A stretch of DNA of 64,000 nt, from the NCBI RefSeq assembly GCF_001544375.1, contig NZ_BCQJ01000003.1, forward strand, positions 248,001-312,000. Direction: 5' to 3'. The DNA is from Enterococcus canis NBRC 100695 (GTDB lineage Bacteria > Bacillota > Bacilli > Lactobacillales > Enterococcaceae). Numbering within the stretch: position 1 is the stretch's first letter; each line of letters begins with the position of its first letter. Made by a program: the position numbers and the translations under genes. This document shows, piece by piece, positions 9,936 to 19,248 of this stretch. The notes under the pieces are model-generated. The model saw nothing but the letters and a program-made list of their open reading frames with translations. It was not told where the DNA came from and searched no databases.

Positions 9936-10220
9936 CTACCAATTAAAGACTAAATACATCACTACAGCTAGCAAGACTGCCACCACGATAATGGCGGTGA
10001 CTAGAAAACGGCTCAATTCCCGTGACCGCGTTCGTTCGCCAGTCCGACTTTTCTGAACCGGCTTTTGTTTTTTCTGTTCCTTACGATAAAACTGGTCAAT
10101 CTTGCGTTCTTGCTGTTCATATTCTTTTTCTGCCTGCCGCGCGGCTTCCGCTTGTTGCTGCTCCTCGGCTTCTTTTCGTTTACGTAATTCAGCTCTCGTG
10201 ATCAGCGGTTTCTGACCCAT
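9936..10220 (-). CDS. Small membrane protein, MacP-like cell wall synthase accessory protein
   Basis: A 94-residue protein with a highly charged cytoplasmic region rich in K, R, E and Q (residues 5-65) and one C-terminal membrane helix (about 71-91). The opening GQKPLITRAELRKRKEAEE and the position between a nudix gene and mtnN resemble pneumococcal MacP, a phosphoprotein that activates PBP2a. The gene overlaps the nudix gene by 32 bases and has its own AAGGAGG. The assignment rests on context and architecture because sequence conservation is low. Confidence 0.6.
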   Translation of the reverse strand: MGQKPLITRAELRKRKEAEEQQQAEAARQAEKEYEQQERKIDQFYRKEQKKQKPVQKSRTGERTRSRELSRFLVTAIIVVAVLLAVVMYLVFNW

Positions 10221-10788
10221 TCCCTAGCCTCCTTTTTAGCGTTTCCAATTCCCAGTATTGAATGCCGCAAACTGTCTTAATATCACAGATTGCGCCACTG
10301 GCTATGGCTGTTTTGGCCTCTGCCAAGGTCAGCTCATGTAATTCCAACACCTCATCAGGATCTTGTGGGCGCGGATTTTCCACTCGCTCTAACTGGTCCG
10401 CAAAATAAATATACAGCTTTTCATTGGCAAAGCCTGGCGATAAATAAGCGGCCGTTACTAAGCGTAATTCCTGCGCCCGCATGCCAATCTCTTCTTCCAA
10501 CTCGCGGGCTGCCGCAACCTCTGGCAACTGTTGTTCTCCCGGATCAATCTTACCGGCTGGAATCTCCAGTAGCACTTGTTCCATCGGCTTACGGAATTGT
10601 TTGACTAAAATGATCTTATTATCCGCCGTAATTGGAATCACCGCTACACCACCTGGATGGAAAACTAGTTCACGGAAACTCGTGCCACCTTTGGGTAATG
10701 CTACTTTATCTAATACGACTTCAATGATTTTCCCCTTGAAAATCTCTTGCCGCTCCAATGTTTTTTCTTCAAAATCTTCTTCACGCAT
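10189..10788 (-). CDS. ADP-ribose pyrophosphatase (Nudix hydrolase)
   Basis: A 199-residue Nudix enzyme that would split ADP-ribose into AMP and ribose 5-phosphate. The Nudix box spans about 79-103, from GKIDPGE to RELEEEIGM, with the required G, E, R, E, E and G in place. Upstream GVAVIPI and LVKQFRKPMEQ are typical of the ADPRase subgroup. The ATG at 10786-10788 has GAGAGG at eight bases; an in-frame GTG lies three codons upstream. The 3' end overlaps the MacP-like gene. Confidence 0.9.
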   Translation of the reverse strand: MREEDFEEKTLERQEIFKGKIIEVVLDKVALPKGGTSFRELVFHPGGVAVIPITADNKIILVKQFRKPMEQVLLEIPAGKIDPGEQQLPEVAAARELEEEIGMRAQELRLVTAAYLSPGFANEKLYIYFADQLERVENPRPQDPDEVLELHELTLAEAKTAIASGAICDIKTVCGIQYWELETLKRRLGNGSETADHES

Positions 10789-10961
10789 AATTTTCACCTC
10801 TCAGAATACATGATACAGTTTCCCTGGCGCCTTTTCAATTTTTCTTAGGATTCTTATATTTTTTGTAAATCGTGAAAATCAACCTTGGGACGGATACCCT
10901 GTCTAGGATCAGCTGTGCTAAAATAAACGTGTGATCAGTTCAAAGAACAGGAGGAAATCTC

Positions 10962-11600
10962 ATGAATCGTAAATATTTGACCCCTATCTTTATTTTAACC
11001 TTGATAGGTATTTTTTGGTTGTTGCGTGATTCACTCTTCGCCTTGATTTTATTTGGGCTCTTAGCGCTGTTGGTCTATATGATTATGCGGCAGTTTGGCA
11101 AGCCTAAGCCAGAAGAACTTCCCGGTTTATCAAAAGAAAAGGAAGCTCACTACCAAACAACTGGCATGAGCGACGCGGAGATCAAATTTTTCCGTGAAAC
11201 GATGAATACCACTAAACAACAAATCCAGCAGTTGCAAAAGAACATCAATAGTGTCTCTAAGCTAAAAGCCATCGATTTGCGCAATGATACGTTGCGAACT
11301 AGCAAAGCTCTTTTCAAAGAGCTGGTGAAGGAACCTGATAAGCTGCACAAAGCCAATCACTTCCTTTACACACACTTACCAAATTTGGTAGAGCTGACCG
11401 ATAAATATGTTGAGATCTCCAACCATGAGATCAAAAACAAACAAACCTATGTCAAGCTTGATGAAAGTGCGCAAATTATTGATCAAATGTCCAAACTGAT
11501 CATCCAAGATTACCAAAGCTTGGTGGCGGACGATCTAGATGAGCTAGATGTAGAGATATCAATTGCGAAAAACAGTCTCAAAGGAGATAATAAAGAATAG
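10962..11600 (+). CDS. XpaC-like protein (5-bromo-4-chloroindolyl phosphate hydrolysis family)
   Basis: A 212-residue protein with two short N-terminal membrane helices (about 7-40) and a long helical soluble domain. Family and pairing match Bacillus xpaC-yaaN: the TelA-like gene starts 21 bases downstream. Function is not defined; the family name comes from a phenotype. AGGAGG precedes the ATG and a TAAAAT -10-like box lies about 40 bases upstream. Confidence 0.8.
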   Translation: MNRKYLTPIFILTLIGIFWLLRDSLFALILFGLLALLVYMIMRQFGKPKPEELPGLSKEKEAHYQTTGMSDAEIKFFRETMNTTKQQIQQLQKNINSVSKLKAIDLRNDTLRTSKALFKELVKEPDKLHKANHFLYTHLPNLVELTDKYVEISNHEIKNKQTYVKLDESAQIIDQMSKLIIQDYQSLVADDLDELDVEISIAKNSLKGDNKE

Positions 11601-11621
11601 ATGAACAAAGGAGGAGTTTGA

Positions 11622-12806
11622 ATGGACGAACAAAATCAACCCGTTAAACCCGTTGAAAATACATTAGACGATCTACTGAATAATCCTTTTTCCACACCCG
11701 TTGATACGCTGACCACAACTCAGCAACAGGAAATCAACGCGTTGAAAGAACAGGACCGTGCTCCCCGTTTGATTGATAAATTACCAGCTGATCGTCAAGC
11801 GCAGGCTCGTGAGTTAGCTAGCAAAATCGACGTACAGGATTCACAATCCGTTTTAAGCTATGGTACCGCCGCGCAACAAAAATTAAGTGAGTTCTCGCAA
11901 TCTATGCTGAACCATGTTCAAAATCAGGAACTAGGTCCCGTGGGGGATTCCTTAAATGAGCTGATGTACCGCCTAAATGAAGCCAATCCGGAAGAGTTGA
12001 ATGCAGAAGGCAATATCTTTAAACGTGTCTTTGGCAAGGTGAAACAGTCTATCTATGAGGTAACGGCTAAATATCAAAAAATTGGGGCGCAAATCGACAA
12101 AATCGGTGTTAAATTAAACCACGAAAAAGACGGTTTGCTGAAAGACAATTTGATGCTGGAACAGCTGTATCAAAAGAATAAGGACTATTTTGATGCCTTA
12201 AACATCTACATTGCAGCCGGCGAAGTCAAAATTGAGGAATTACAGACGACTATTATCCCAGAAGCTATGAATAAAGCGGAAGCTAGTGGGGATCAAATGG
12301 ATGTCCAAGTTGTTAACGACTATACCCAATTCCTTGATCGGTTAGATAAGCGGACCCATGACTTGCGCTTAGCGCGTCAAATCACGATCCAACAAGCACC
12401 ACAGATTCGCTTGATTCAAAATACCAATCAGGCTTTAGCTGAAAAAATCCAAACCTCCATTAACACGGCAATTCCTTTATGGAAAAACCAAGTAGTGATT
12501 GCCTTGACGCTTTTACGACAAAAAGATGCCGTTACGGCGCAACGCCAAGTCTCTGAAACAACTAATGACTTGTTGAAGAAAAACTCTGAAATGTTGAAGA
12601 TTTCGGCTATCGAGACCGCCAAAGAAAACGAACGCGGCATTGTCGATATTGAAACGTTGCAAAAGACACAAAACGACTTAGTGGAAACAATCCAAGAAAC
12701 ATTACGGATTCAAAAAGAGGGCAAAGAAAAACGGCGCTCTGCCGAGATTGAACTGGTCCAAATGGAAGAAGATTTGAAAAACAAATTATTGGAATTGACC
12801 CAATAA
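11622..12806 (+). CDS. TelA/YaaN family toxic anion resistance protein
   Basis: A 394-residue soluble, almost wholly alpha-helical protein of the TelA family. Members are linked with tellurite and cell-envelope stress tolerance, but the mechanism is unknown. Typical features are the proline-rich N-terminus followed by long amphipathic helices and the segment [22 protein letters not shown]. It is co-transcribed with the xpaC-like gene and starts behind AAGGAGGAG. A strong terminator follows. Confidence 0.88.
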   Translation: MDEQNQPVKPVENTLDDLLNNPFSTPVDTLTTTQQQEINALKEQDRAPRLIDKLPADRQAQARELASKIDVQDSQSVLSYGTAAQQKLSEFSQSMLNHVQNQELGPVGDSLNELMYRLNEANPEELNAEGNIFKRVFGKVKQSIYEVTAKYQKIGAQIDKIGVKLNHEKDGLLKDNLMLEQLYQKNKDYFDALNIYIAAGEVKIEELQTTIIPEAMNKAEASGDQMDVQVVNDYTQFLDRLDKRTHDLRLARQITIQQAPQIRLIQNTNQALAEKIQTSINTAIPLWKNQVVIALTLLRQKDAVTAQRQVSETTNDLLKKNSEMLKISAIETAKENERGIVDIETLQKTQNDLVETIQETLRIQKEGKEKRRSAEIELVQMEEDLKNKLLELTQ

Positions 12807-12810
12807 TAAA

Positions 12811-12861
12811 ACGGCTCCGATGCAACTGTTAGCAGTTGGCACCGGAGTCGTTTCTTTTTTT
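12811..12861. terminator. Terminator between telA-like gene and dinB
   Basis: ACGGCTCCG...CAACTG pairs with CAGTTG...CGGAGTCGT around a TTAG loop, followed by TTTCTTTTTTT on the plus strand. The converging dinB gene ends at its edge. Confidence 0.88.
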
Positions 12862-13996
12862 AACCTTCTCGTTGATCATAACCTGTCTTTTCCCACAAAG
12901 GGAGGACAATATTTTCATACGTCATGGGATCTAGGTTCGTTAAGGTGATCCCTAATAAGCGAATCCCTTTTTCAAGACCTAAAATCTCTTCCCAAATCAA
13001 ATTGGCCTGGTAAAAAAGCTCTTCTTTTTTATAAATATATTCTGGTAAGGTGACGCGTTTGGTAATGGTCGTATAGTCTGCATAACGCACCTTCAAAACG
13101 ACGGTTTTCCCGTGTTTTTGATGGCGTTTTAGCGAGACCTCCACTCGTTCAGCCAGTTGGCGTAATTGCGTCGTCACCTGCTCTTCATGAATCAAGGGAG
13201 TGCCATATGTATGTTCTTTGCCCACTGATTTACGATCACGGGTGACATTGACTGGTGAGTCATGGATACCACGAACTTTGCGGTACAAAGAATAGCCCAT
13301 TTTACCAAATTGCCGAATCAAGTCCATTTCACTTTTTTCATAAAGATCAGCCCCTGTAAAAATACCCAGCTCGTGCATTTTCGGCACCGTCTTTTTTCCT
13401 ACACCGTGAAATTTTTCAATGGGTAAGGCTTTAAGAAAAGCCTCGGCGTCCTCTGGCATAACCACCGTCAGACCTTTGGGCTTTTGAAAATCGGACGCTA
13501 ATTTAGCTAAAAATTTATTGTAGCTGACACCAGCAGAACAGGTCAGATGCAATTCTTGCCAAATATCGTATTGGATTAGCCGCGCGATTCGAATTGCTGA
13601 CTTAGCTCCTAATTTGTTCACCGTGACATCTAGATAAGCCTCATCAATGGAAACAGGTTCAATTACATCGGTATAACGCCGGAAAATGGCGCGAATCTCT
13701 TGGGAAATCCGGCTGTATTTCTCATGATCTCCCGCCTTGAAAATTGCTTGTGGACAGAGTTCATAAGCTTTTTGGGCACTCATAGCCGAATGGATGCCGT
13801 ATTTGCGGGCTTCATAATTAGCAGTAGTGACCACCCCGCGGCCACCGGTGTCGTGAGGATGCCGGGCAATTACCAAAGGATGTCCCACCAACTCAGGGTG
13901 ATCCCGTTCTTCAACGGAAGCAAAAAAAGCATCCATATCAATATGAATAATTTTCCTTGACGTATCCTTCTTTAAAGGAAACTGAAGCTCGGTCAT
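12860..13996 (-). CDS. dinB: DNA polymerase IV (translesion, Y family)
   Basis: A 378-residue error-prone polymerase for lesion bypass. The catalytic acidic residues appear in [13 protein letters not shown] (D20, D22) and in SIDEAYLD; helix-hairpin-helix and little-finger regions follow with [16 protein letters not shown] place the start at ATG 13994-13996, behind GGGAGGTGAG; the open frame upstream runs across the promoter and is not coding. A LexA-type box sits in the promoter, so SOS control is expected. Confidence 0.95.
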   Translation of the reverse strand: MTELQFPLKKDTSRKIIHIDMDAFFASVEERDHPELVGHPLVIARHPHDTGGRGVVTTANYEARKYGIHSAMSAQKAYELCPQAIFKAGDHEKYSRISQEIRAIFRRYTDVIEPVSIDEAYLDVTVNKLGAKSAIRIARLIQYDIWQELHLTCSAGVSYNKFLAKLASDFQKPKGLTVVMPEDAEAFLKALPIEKFHGVGKKTVPKMHELGIFTGADLYEKSEMDLIRQFGKMGYSLYRKVRGIHDSPVNVTRDRKSVGKEHTYGTPLIHEEQVTTQLRQLAERVEVSLKRHQKHGKTVVLKVRYADYTTITKRVTLPEYIYKKEELFYQANLIWEEILGLEKGIRLLGITLTNLDPMTYENIVLPLWEKTGYDQREG

Positions 13997-14014
13997 AGAC
14001 TCACCTCCCCCCAT

Positions 14015-14043
14015 ATTATAACCAAACGTTCGTTCTGACACAA
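14015..14043 (-). promoter_or_regulatory. dinB promoter with LexA/DinR box in the spacer
   Basis: Minus strand: TTGTGT (14038-14043), 17-base spacer, TATAAT (14015-14020). The spacer contains AGAAC-GAAC-GTTTG (14023-14036), one mismatch from the Gram-positive LexA box CGAAC-N4-GTTYG. Confidence 0.82.
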
Positions 14044-14124
14044 GTTATATAAAAGGCAGATTTAAAAAAATCCAGCAGGCAATTTAGCTTCAAAAAGAAG
14101 GGTAACATGCCGCTTGGTCATAAT

Positions 14125-14153
14125 AAAAAGCCATGACAATTCTCGTCACGGCT
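14125..14153 (-). terminator. Terminator of rsmI
   Basis: Minus strand AGCCGTGAC - GAGAATT - GTCATGGCT followed by TTTT, eight bases after the rsmI stop codon. Confidence 0.85.
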
Positions 14154-14160
14154 CAGCAGA

Positions 14161-15024
14161 TTATTTTGGTTCATGATAGGCCTGATAAACTTCTTGCTTA
14201 GGCAGTTTACGTCTTTTGGCCACTTCTTTGATTGCTTCTTTACTACTGCTGCCAGTAGCCATCAAGGCTAACACGTGTTCTTGTAAAGTCAGCTCTGCAT
14301 AATCAGCCTCTGGCTCAGCCGCTTCACCACCAGCTACTAAAAGACAGCATTCCCCTTTAAGCTCATGCTCGCTTAAATATTCGGCTAATTCCGTCAAAGT
14401 CCCCCGCAAGTATTCTTCATGGATTTTGGTCAATTCCCGGCAGATAACCGCCTCTCGCGGACCAAAAACCTCCGCCATCAACGTAACCGTTTGTTTGATT
14501 CGGTAGGGTGATTCGTAAAAAATTTGTGTCGGTTGGGCTCCTTGTAATTGTTCTAAAGCTTCGCGCTGCTCTTTCTTTTTCCGTGGTAGGAACCCATAAA
14601 AGGTAAAGGGTTGCGGTAACAGGCCTGAAGCAATCAAGGCGGTTAACCCAGCAGTTGGGCCTGGTAGTGCCACCACCGGCAGTTCTGCTGCGATACAGGC
14701 TGTCACTAGTTCATGTCCCGGGTCGCTGACTGAGGGCATGCCAGCATCACTGACTTGCGCAATCACTGCACCATTGTGCAATTTCTCCAGCAATTGCGGG
14801 ATCCGTTCGCGAATATTATGCTCATGAAAACTTAACTGCGGCGTTTTGATTTCAAAATGATTCAGCAATTTTTGCGTATTGCGGGTATCCTCACTGGCAA
14901 TCAAGTCGGCTTCCTGCAAGATTCGGATCCCTCGCATAGTCATATCTTCTAAATTTCCAATGGGTGTCGGCACTAAGTAAAGGATTCCTTTAGCTGGTTC
15001 CTTGAAACTTTTTTGTATTTGCAT
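14161..15024 (-). CDS. rsmI: 16S rRNA (cytidine1402-2'-O)-methyltransferase
   Basis: A 287-residue SAM-dependent methyltransferase that modifies C1402 in the ribosomal decoding centre. The tetrapyrrole-methylase fold is recognised from LYLVPTPIGNLEDMT, SEDTRNT, SDAGMPSVSDPG, PGPTAGLTALIASG and FYGFLPRK. The ATG at 15022-15024 has AAAAGGAGACGGG ahead of it. It follows yabA, separated by a terminator-like hairpin; the Bacillus gene order yabA-...-rsmI is retained in shortened form. Confidence 0.96.
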   Translation of the reverse strand: MQIQKSFKEPAKGILYLVPTPIGNLEDMTMRGIRILQEADLIASEDTRNTQKLLNHFEIKTPQLSFHEHNIRERIPQLLEKLHNGAVIAQVSDAGMPSVSDPGHELVTACIAAELPVVALPGPTAGLTALIASGLLPQPFTFYGFLPRKKKEQREALEQLQGAQPTQIFYESPYRIKQTVTLMAEVFGPREAVICRELTKIHEEYLRGTLTELAEYLSEHELKGECCLLVAGGEAAEPEADYAELTLQEHVLALMATGSSSKEAIKEVAKRRKLPKQEVYQAYHEPK

Positions 15025-15042
15025 CTTCCCGTCTCCTTTTCC

Positions 15043-15120
15043 AAAAAAAAGCTGTGACATAAGCCCCAACCATAATCATCAAAGAATCTGATCATCATGT
15101 ATTCGAGTCTATGTCACAGA
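15043..15120 (-). terminator. Long-loop terminator between yabA and rsmI
   Basis: Minus strand CTGTGACATA (15110-15119) pairs with TATGTCACAG (15052-15061) across a loop of about 48 bases, followed by eight T. The loop is unusually long for a terminator, so partial read-through into rsmI is possible. Confidence 0.65.
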
Positions 15121-15123
15121 CCT

Positions 15124-15456
15124 TTATTTACGTTCACCATAAATCACATCTAAGCAAAAAGCACACTCTTCATCATTTTCCCGTCTCGACCCATAAAGGA
15201 CGTTACAAACGTGAAAGCCTTCTTCATAAAGCTTTTCCAAGTTCATTCGTGACTTAGATAGGCCTTTTGCCTTGCCGTCTGTTGGCTTATTGATTTCTTG
15301 TAAGTGTTCCCGTAATCGCTGATTCTCGATTTCCAAGGTCGTATTCTTTTCTACCAGCTCATGCAGTGCTTCCCGTAATTCAGATAATTCTGTCAAGGTA
15401 CTGCGAAGTTCTGATTCCACCTGGCTCAAGCCATCATATAAAGAACGTTTATCCAT
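15124..15456 (-). CDS. yabA: Replication initiation control protein YabA
   Basis: A 110-residue regulator that restrains initiation by binding DnaA and the DnaN clamp. It has an N-terminal coiled coil (about residues 5-60, leucine-rich) and a C-terminal zinc-binding part with CNVLYG and [13 protein letters not shown]. The MDKRSLYDG start is preceded by AAAGGACG at nine bases; an ATG two codons upstream is closer to the site but less well spaced. It overlaps ricT by eight bases. Confidence 0.93.
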   Translation of the reverse strand: MDKRSLYDGLSQVESELRSTLTELSELREALHELVEKNTTLEIENQRLREHLQEINKPTDGKAKGLSKSRMNLEKLYEEGFHVCNVLYGSRRENDEECAFCLDVIYGERK

Positions 15457-16285
15457 GTACATCGTCCTTTGCCTGCCCAACTGCTTGGGCTTCTTTCAAT
15501 TCTTCGTAGTCATATTCTACGGCTGTCTCACGACCTACCAAACGTACTTTGACAATTCGGCTTAAGAGATTTAGACCCACTACCCGACCTTTGCCGTCTG
15601 GTGTCTGGATCTCCTTACCATAATCTGGCATCTCTTTTTTGGCTGCTTCATATTCGTCATTCTCATATTTCAAACAGCACATCAAGCGGCCGCAAAGACC
15701 GGAAATCTTAGTTGGGTTAAGTGATAACCCTTGATCTTTAGCCATCTTGATTGATACTGGCATAAAATCTCCCAGAAATGTCGAACAGCATAACTGTCTA
15801 CCACAAGGACCAATCCCGCCTAAAGCTTTGGCTTCGTCCCGTACACCGATTTGTCGTAATTCGATTCGTGTTCGGAAGCAGGCGGCCAGATCCTTGACTA
15901 AATCACGAAAGTCGACGCGGCCATCAGCAGTAAAGTAAAAAATCATTTTACTGCGATCAAAGGTATATTCCACACGGATCAGTTTCATTTCCAACTGATG
16001 TTCACGAATCTTTACCTTAGCGACCCGAAAAGCTTCTTCAGCATCCGTCAGATTTTTTCTTTCCGTTTCGATCTCGGCAGCATTAGCTTTATGTAAAATC
16101 GGTTTTAGATCATCAGGCAAATCCTTTTGATCCATCGTCTTTTTAGGTACGACGACTGTTCCTAACTGTTTCGACTGTTGCGTTTCTACAAGTACACGAT
16201 CATTGTAGAAATAATCTGCTTTTCCGGGAGTAAAATAATAGATATGGCCCGCTTGACGAAAGCGAACACCGACAACTTCTACCAT
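15449..16285 (-). CDS. ricT: RicT/YaaT (PSP1 domain) protein
   Basis: A 278-residue PSP1-family protein. In Bacillus, RicT forms an Fe-S-containing complex with RicA and RicF that modulates RNase Y. The cysteine-rich core [13 protein letters not shown] and [14 protein letters not shown] is intact. The ATG at 16283-16285 lies behind AGGAGGAGC. The gene sits between holB and yabA, the conserved Firmicutes arrangement. Confidence 0.92.
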   Translation of the reverse strand: MVEVVGVRFRQAGHIYYFTPGKADYFYNDRVLVETQQSKQLGTVVVPKKTMDQKDLPDDLKPILHKANAAEIETERKNLTDAEEAFRVAKVKIREHQLEMKLIRVEYTFDRSKMIFYFTADGRVDFRDLVKDLAACFRTRIELRQIGVRDEAKALGGIGPCGRQLCCSTFLGDFMPVSIKMAKDQGLSLNPTKISGLCGRLMCCLKYENDEYEAAKKEMPDYGKEIQTPDGKGRVVGLNLLSRIVKVRLVGRETAVEYDYEELKEAQAVGQAKDDVHG

Positions 16286-16295
16286 CTTGCTCCTC

Positions 16296-17210
16296 CTATT
16301 CTTGTGGCAACACGATCCGCAAAGCCAACTGTTCCAAAACGGCTTGAAAAGCCACATTACTGTGCCATTTTTGCTGAGCGGTTAAGACAGCTTCAACCTC
16401 TGTTTGCGTTTGGCGGCGTACCGTCTGGCGGTAGAAAGCCAATAAGAGATCAAAGGCTAGTTCTTGCTGACTTTTTTCTTTAAAGACCTTTACCAGCTTT
16501 TTTTGGACATAAACAAAAGCCTGCAAATCTTTTTGCGTTAGAAAAGTAAACCACTGACGCATCGTGTCCTTAGCCTCATTAAACCATTCATCCTGGGATA
16601 ATTCAACAGCTTTCTCTAAGCTGTTGGTCAATTGAGCCAACAGTTGGGCTGACTGAGGTCCCACCCCTTTAGCTCCCAGCCGACGGGTCATTTCGCTCTC
16701 ACTTAGTGCGTGAAAAAAGATATATTGACAGCGAGAACGAATCGTTGGCAATAGTTGGCTAGCACTTTCCGTTTCTAAAACAGCCAAAATCTCGCCATCC
16801 GGCTCCTCTAAAAACTTCAGCAAACTATTGGCAGCCCCAGTGGACATCTTTTCGGCATCGCGGATCAAAAATACTTGACGCTTGGTTTCCACACCGCTTT
16901 TAGAAAAAGCGGTTTTCAATTCGCGAATTTGATCCACTTTGATACTTTGACCATCAGGCTCAATTACATGGACATCTGGGTGTTCGCCTTCATTGATCCG
17001 CGTACAGTTATGACACTGATTACAAGGATTTCCGTCAACTAAAGCTGTGCAAAAGCGGCTTTTCGCCAACCACAGCGCAAATTCATGTTTTCCAGTCCCG
17101 GCTTGTCCTTCAAATAAATACGCATGACTGACCCGTTTTTCCAAAATACTATGGTGTAATTGGGTATAAACGATTGGCTGTAAAGCAGCCAAAGTTTCTG
17201 CTTCATTCAT
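16296..17210 (-). CDS. holB: DNA polymerase III delta' subunit
   Basis: A 304-residue clamp-loader subunit. It shows a P-loop-like GQAGTGKHE, the zinc-binding cysteines CTALVDGNPCNQCHNC, the aspartate segment FLIRDAEKMSTGAANSLLK and the conserved TIRSRCQ, all features of HolB. It starts one base after the darA stop codon and is coupled to ricT downstream. Confidence 0.95.
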   Translation of the reverse strand: MNEAETLAALQPIVYTQLHHSILEKRVSHAYLFEGQAGTGKHEFALWLAKSRFCTALVDGNPCNQCHNCTRINEGEHPDVHVIEPDGQSIKVDQIRELKTAFSKSGVETKRQVFLIRDAEKMSTGAANSLLKFLEEPDGEILAVLETESASQLLPTIRSRCQYIFFHALSESEMTRRLGAKGVGPQSAQLLAQLTNSLEKAVELSQDEWFNEAKDTMRQWFTFLTQKDLQAFVYVQKKLVKVFKEKSQQELAFDLLLAFYRQTVRRQTQTEVEAVLTAQQKWHSNVAFQAVLEQLALRIVLPQE

Positions 17211-17211
17211 A

Positions 17212-17541
17212 TCAGTATTGGTGGAAGCCTTCTACTGGTAAGACGAAGACCGTTGCGCCGCCCACTTCAACTTCCACGGGATAAGGCACTTGCCCTTCCA
17301 AGGAGATATCTAGGGTAACGGGTGTTGAGACATATTGTTTCCGTGATTGACACGTTTCTTTGATTAGCTCTAGCGCTTCTTCCACTCGATCATCATCGAT
17401 TCCGACGATAAAGGTACTGTTACCGGACTTCAAAAAGCCGACAGTTGAGGAAAGTTTTGTTGCGCGAATATTGGCGTCGATAAATTCATTCGCCAAACGA
17501 TTACTGTCTTTGTCCTGTACAATAGCTAAGATGATTTTCAT
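17212..17541 (-). CDS. darA: Cyclic-di-AMP receptor (DarA/PstA-like PII protein)
   Basis: A 109-residue PII-like protein. Family members form trimers that bind c-di-AMP. The core MKIILAIVQDKDSNRLANEFI, TKLSSTVGFLKSGNSTFIVGI and the C-terminal GGATVFVLPVEGFHQY match the DarA family closely. It lies between tmk and holB as in Bacillus (yaaQ). Downstream partner proteins are not known. Confidence 0.94.
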   Translation of the reverse strand: MKIILAIVQDKDSNRLANEFIDANIRATKLSSTVGFLKSGNSTFIVGIDDDRVEEALELIKETCQSRKQYVSTPVTLDISLEGQVPYPVEVEVGGATVFVLPVEGFHQY

Positions 17542-17561
17542 ATTCTTCCGTCCTTTCTATT

Positions 17562-18203
17562 CTAGGCAAAATACTCAGGGAAACGTTGTACGATCGCTTG
17601 ATAGGTTGCTTCTACCACTTCTTCCAGACGCATACGAGCATCGATTTGAATTACCCGTTGCGGATTTTGTTCAGCAATTTTTAAATAAGCATGCCGGACA
17701 CGTTGGTGAAATTCAGGGGACTCGGTATCTAAACGGTCAACATCGTGCTTGCGGCTGCGGGCAATCCGTTCCAAGCCGGTATCCGAATCAACATCTAGAT
17801 AAATCGTCGCATCCGGCACCGTTCCTTCGGTGGCAAATTCATTAATGGCCGCGATTGCTTCCATGCCGATGCGCCGGCCAGCTCCTTGATAAGCTAATGA
17901 ACTATCAACAAAGCGATCGCATAACACGATTTTACCTTCCATCAAAGCGGGTAAAACCTTTTGCACTAAATGTTGTCTTCTAGAAGCTGCATATAGTAGG
18001 GCCTCTGTTCGTTCATCCATCGCAGTGTTTTTCGGATCAAGAATGATCGTGCGAATTTTCTCCGCGATAGGAATACCGCCTGGTTCACGAGTTTTAACTA
18101 ATGGCGCTTTTGCCACCATCTGTAATCTTGGTAATACTTCTTCTAAGACACTGGTCTTGCCAGCACCGTCTGGTCCTTCAAATGTGATAAAAATTCCCTT
18201 CAC
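17562..18203 (-). CDS. tmk: Thymidylate kinase
   Basis: A 213-residue kinase phosphorylating dTMP to dTDP. The P-loop is GPDGAGKT (10-17), followed by the TREPGG motif, the DRF segment CDRFVDSSLAYQG and a lid rich in arginine. The start is GTG at 18201-18203, chosen because GGAGGCGCAATC precedes it and the resulting N-terminus fits the family; the in-frame ATG upstream has no ribosome binding site. Next gene is darA. Confidence 0.95.
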   Translation of the reverse strand: MKGIFITFEGPDGAGKTSVLEEVLPRLQMVAKAPLVKTREPGGIPIAEKIRTIILDPKNTAMDERTEALLYAASRRQHLVQKVLPALMEGKIVLCDRFVDSSLAYQGAGRRIGMEAIAAINEFATEGTVPDATIYLDVDSDTGLERIARSRKHDVDRLDTESPEFHQRVRHAYLKIAEQNPQRVIQIDARMRLEEVVEATYQAIVQRFPEYFA

Positions 18204-18261
18204 GATTGCGCCTCCATCTATGTTTCTCATTGTACTTGAATTTCGAGAACCTGTCTAATCG

Positions 18262-18858
18262 CTACAATTCTCGGCGGCCTTCTACCGCTTTTAACAACGT
18301 GACTTCATCTGCATACTCTATGTCACTGCCCACTGATAAGCCGTGAGCCAAACGGGTGACTTTGATACCAGCTGGTTTGATCAAACGTGATAAGTAAATC
18401 GCAGTTGCTTCACCCTCAGTTGTGGCATTGGTGGCAATGATTACTTCTTGGACTTCTTGATCATGTAGCCGTTGGATCAAAGCGGGAATATTGATATCCT
18501 CAGGTCCCGTCCCCTCCATTGGAGAAAGTACACCATGTAACACATGGTACAAGCCATGATACTCACGCATTTTTTCTAGCGCCATCACATCTTTAGGCTC
18601 TTCTACAACTAAAATTGTGGAACGATCGCGAGTGGTGTCCCGACAGATTTCACAGGGATCTTCCTCGGTAATATTGCCGCAAATACTGCAAAAATGCAGG
18701 TCGCGTTTCACGCTAATCAAGGCTTTGGCAAAAGCATTGACATCTTCTTCCTTCATATCAATAGTAAAAAAAGCCAATCTTGTCGCCGTTTTTTGACCGA
18801 TTCCCGGCAACTTCATGTAGCTTTCAATCAATTTTGCAATTGGTTCTGGATAGTGCAT
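18262..18858 (-). CDS. recR: Recombination protein RecR
   Basis: A 198-residue protein of the RecFOR pathway that loads RecA at gaps. An N-terminal helix-hairpin-helix ([14 protein letters not shown]), the four-cysteine zinc finger [16 protein letters not shown] and a Toprim domain starting [10 protein letters not shown] are all present. It is downstream of ybaB, as in most Firmicutes. Confidence 0.97.
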   Translation of the reverse strand: MHYPEPIAKLIESYMKLPGIGQKTATRLAFFTIDMKEEDVNAFAKALISVKRDLHFCSICGNITEEDPCEICRDTTRDRSTILVVEEPKDVMALEKMREYHGLYHVLHGVLSPMEGTGPEDINIPALIQRLHDQEVQEVIIATNATTEGEATAIYLSRLIKPAGIKVTRLAHGLSVGSDIEYADEVTLLKAVEGRREL

Positions 18859-18921
18859 CCTCTCACTCCTCTACAAAAGAAAACGGGGAAAAAGCACGCT
18901 TTTTCACCCGATCCTCCACCA

Positions 18922-19236
18922 TTAGAAACCTGGCAAGCCTTTAGTATATTTGCCCATGGTGGCTTCTGTTTCTTTTTCGATTTGGGCTAGCGCGTCATTA
19001 ACTGCTAGCATCACCAAGTCTTGTAGCATTTCCACATCATCTGGGTCTACGACCGCTTCTTGAATACTCATGTCCACCATTTTACGATCACCAGTAAACG
19101 TTACAGTCACCAAATCATTGGTCGCTGCTCCAGTAAATTGTTTTTCGTTTAAAGCTTCTTGAGCCTTCACCATATCTTTTTGCATTTTCTGCATTTGTTT
19201 CATCATGCCTTGCATGTTACCCATTCCGCGCATCAT
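18922..19236 (-). CDS. YbaB/EbfC family nucleoid-associated protein
   Basis: A 104-residue DNA-binding protein. The glycine/methionine/glutamine-rich N-terminus, the coiled region [20 protein letters not shown] and the C-terminal GLPGF are typical of the family. It is encoded between dnaX and recR, 12 bases after the dnaX stop codon, in the usual replication/repair cluster. Confidence 0.95.
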   Translation of the reverse strand: MMRGMGNMQGMMKQMQKMQKDMVKAQEALNEKQFTGAATNDLVTVTFTGDRKMVDMSIQEAVVDPDDVEMLQDLVMLAVNDALAQIEKETEATMGKYTKGLPGF

Positions 19237-19248
19237 AGTACGTCACTC

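Noticed and set aside
14054-14120. Gene or RNA between dinB and rsmI
   Set aside because: Only AT-rich sequence is visible apart from the dinB promoter and the rsmI terminator.
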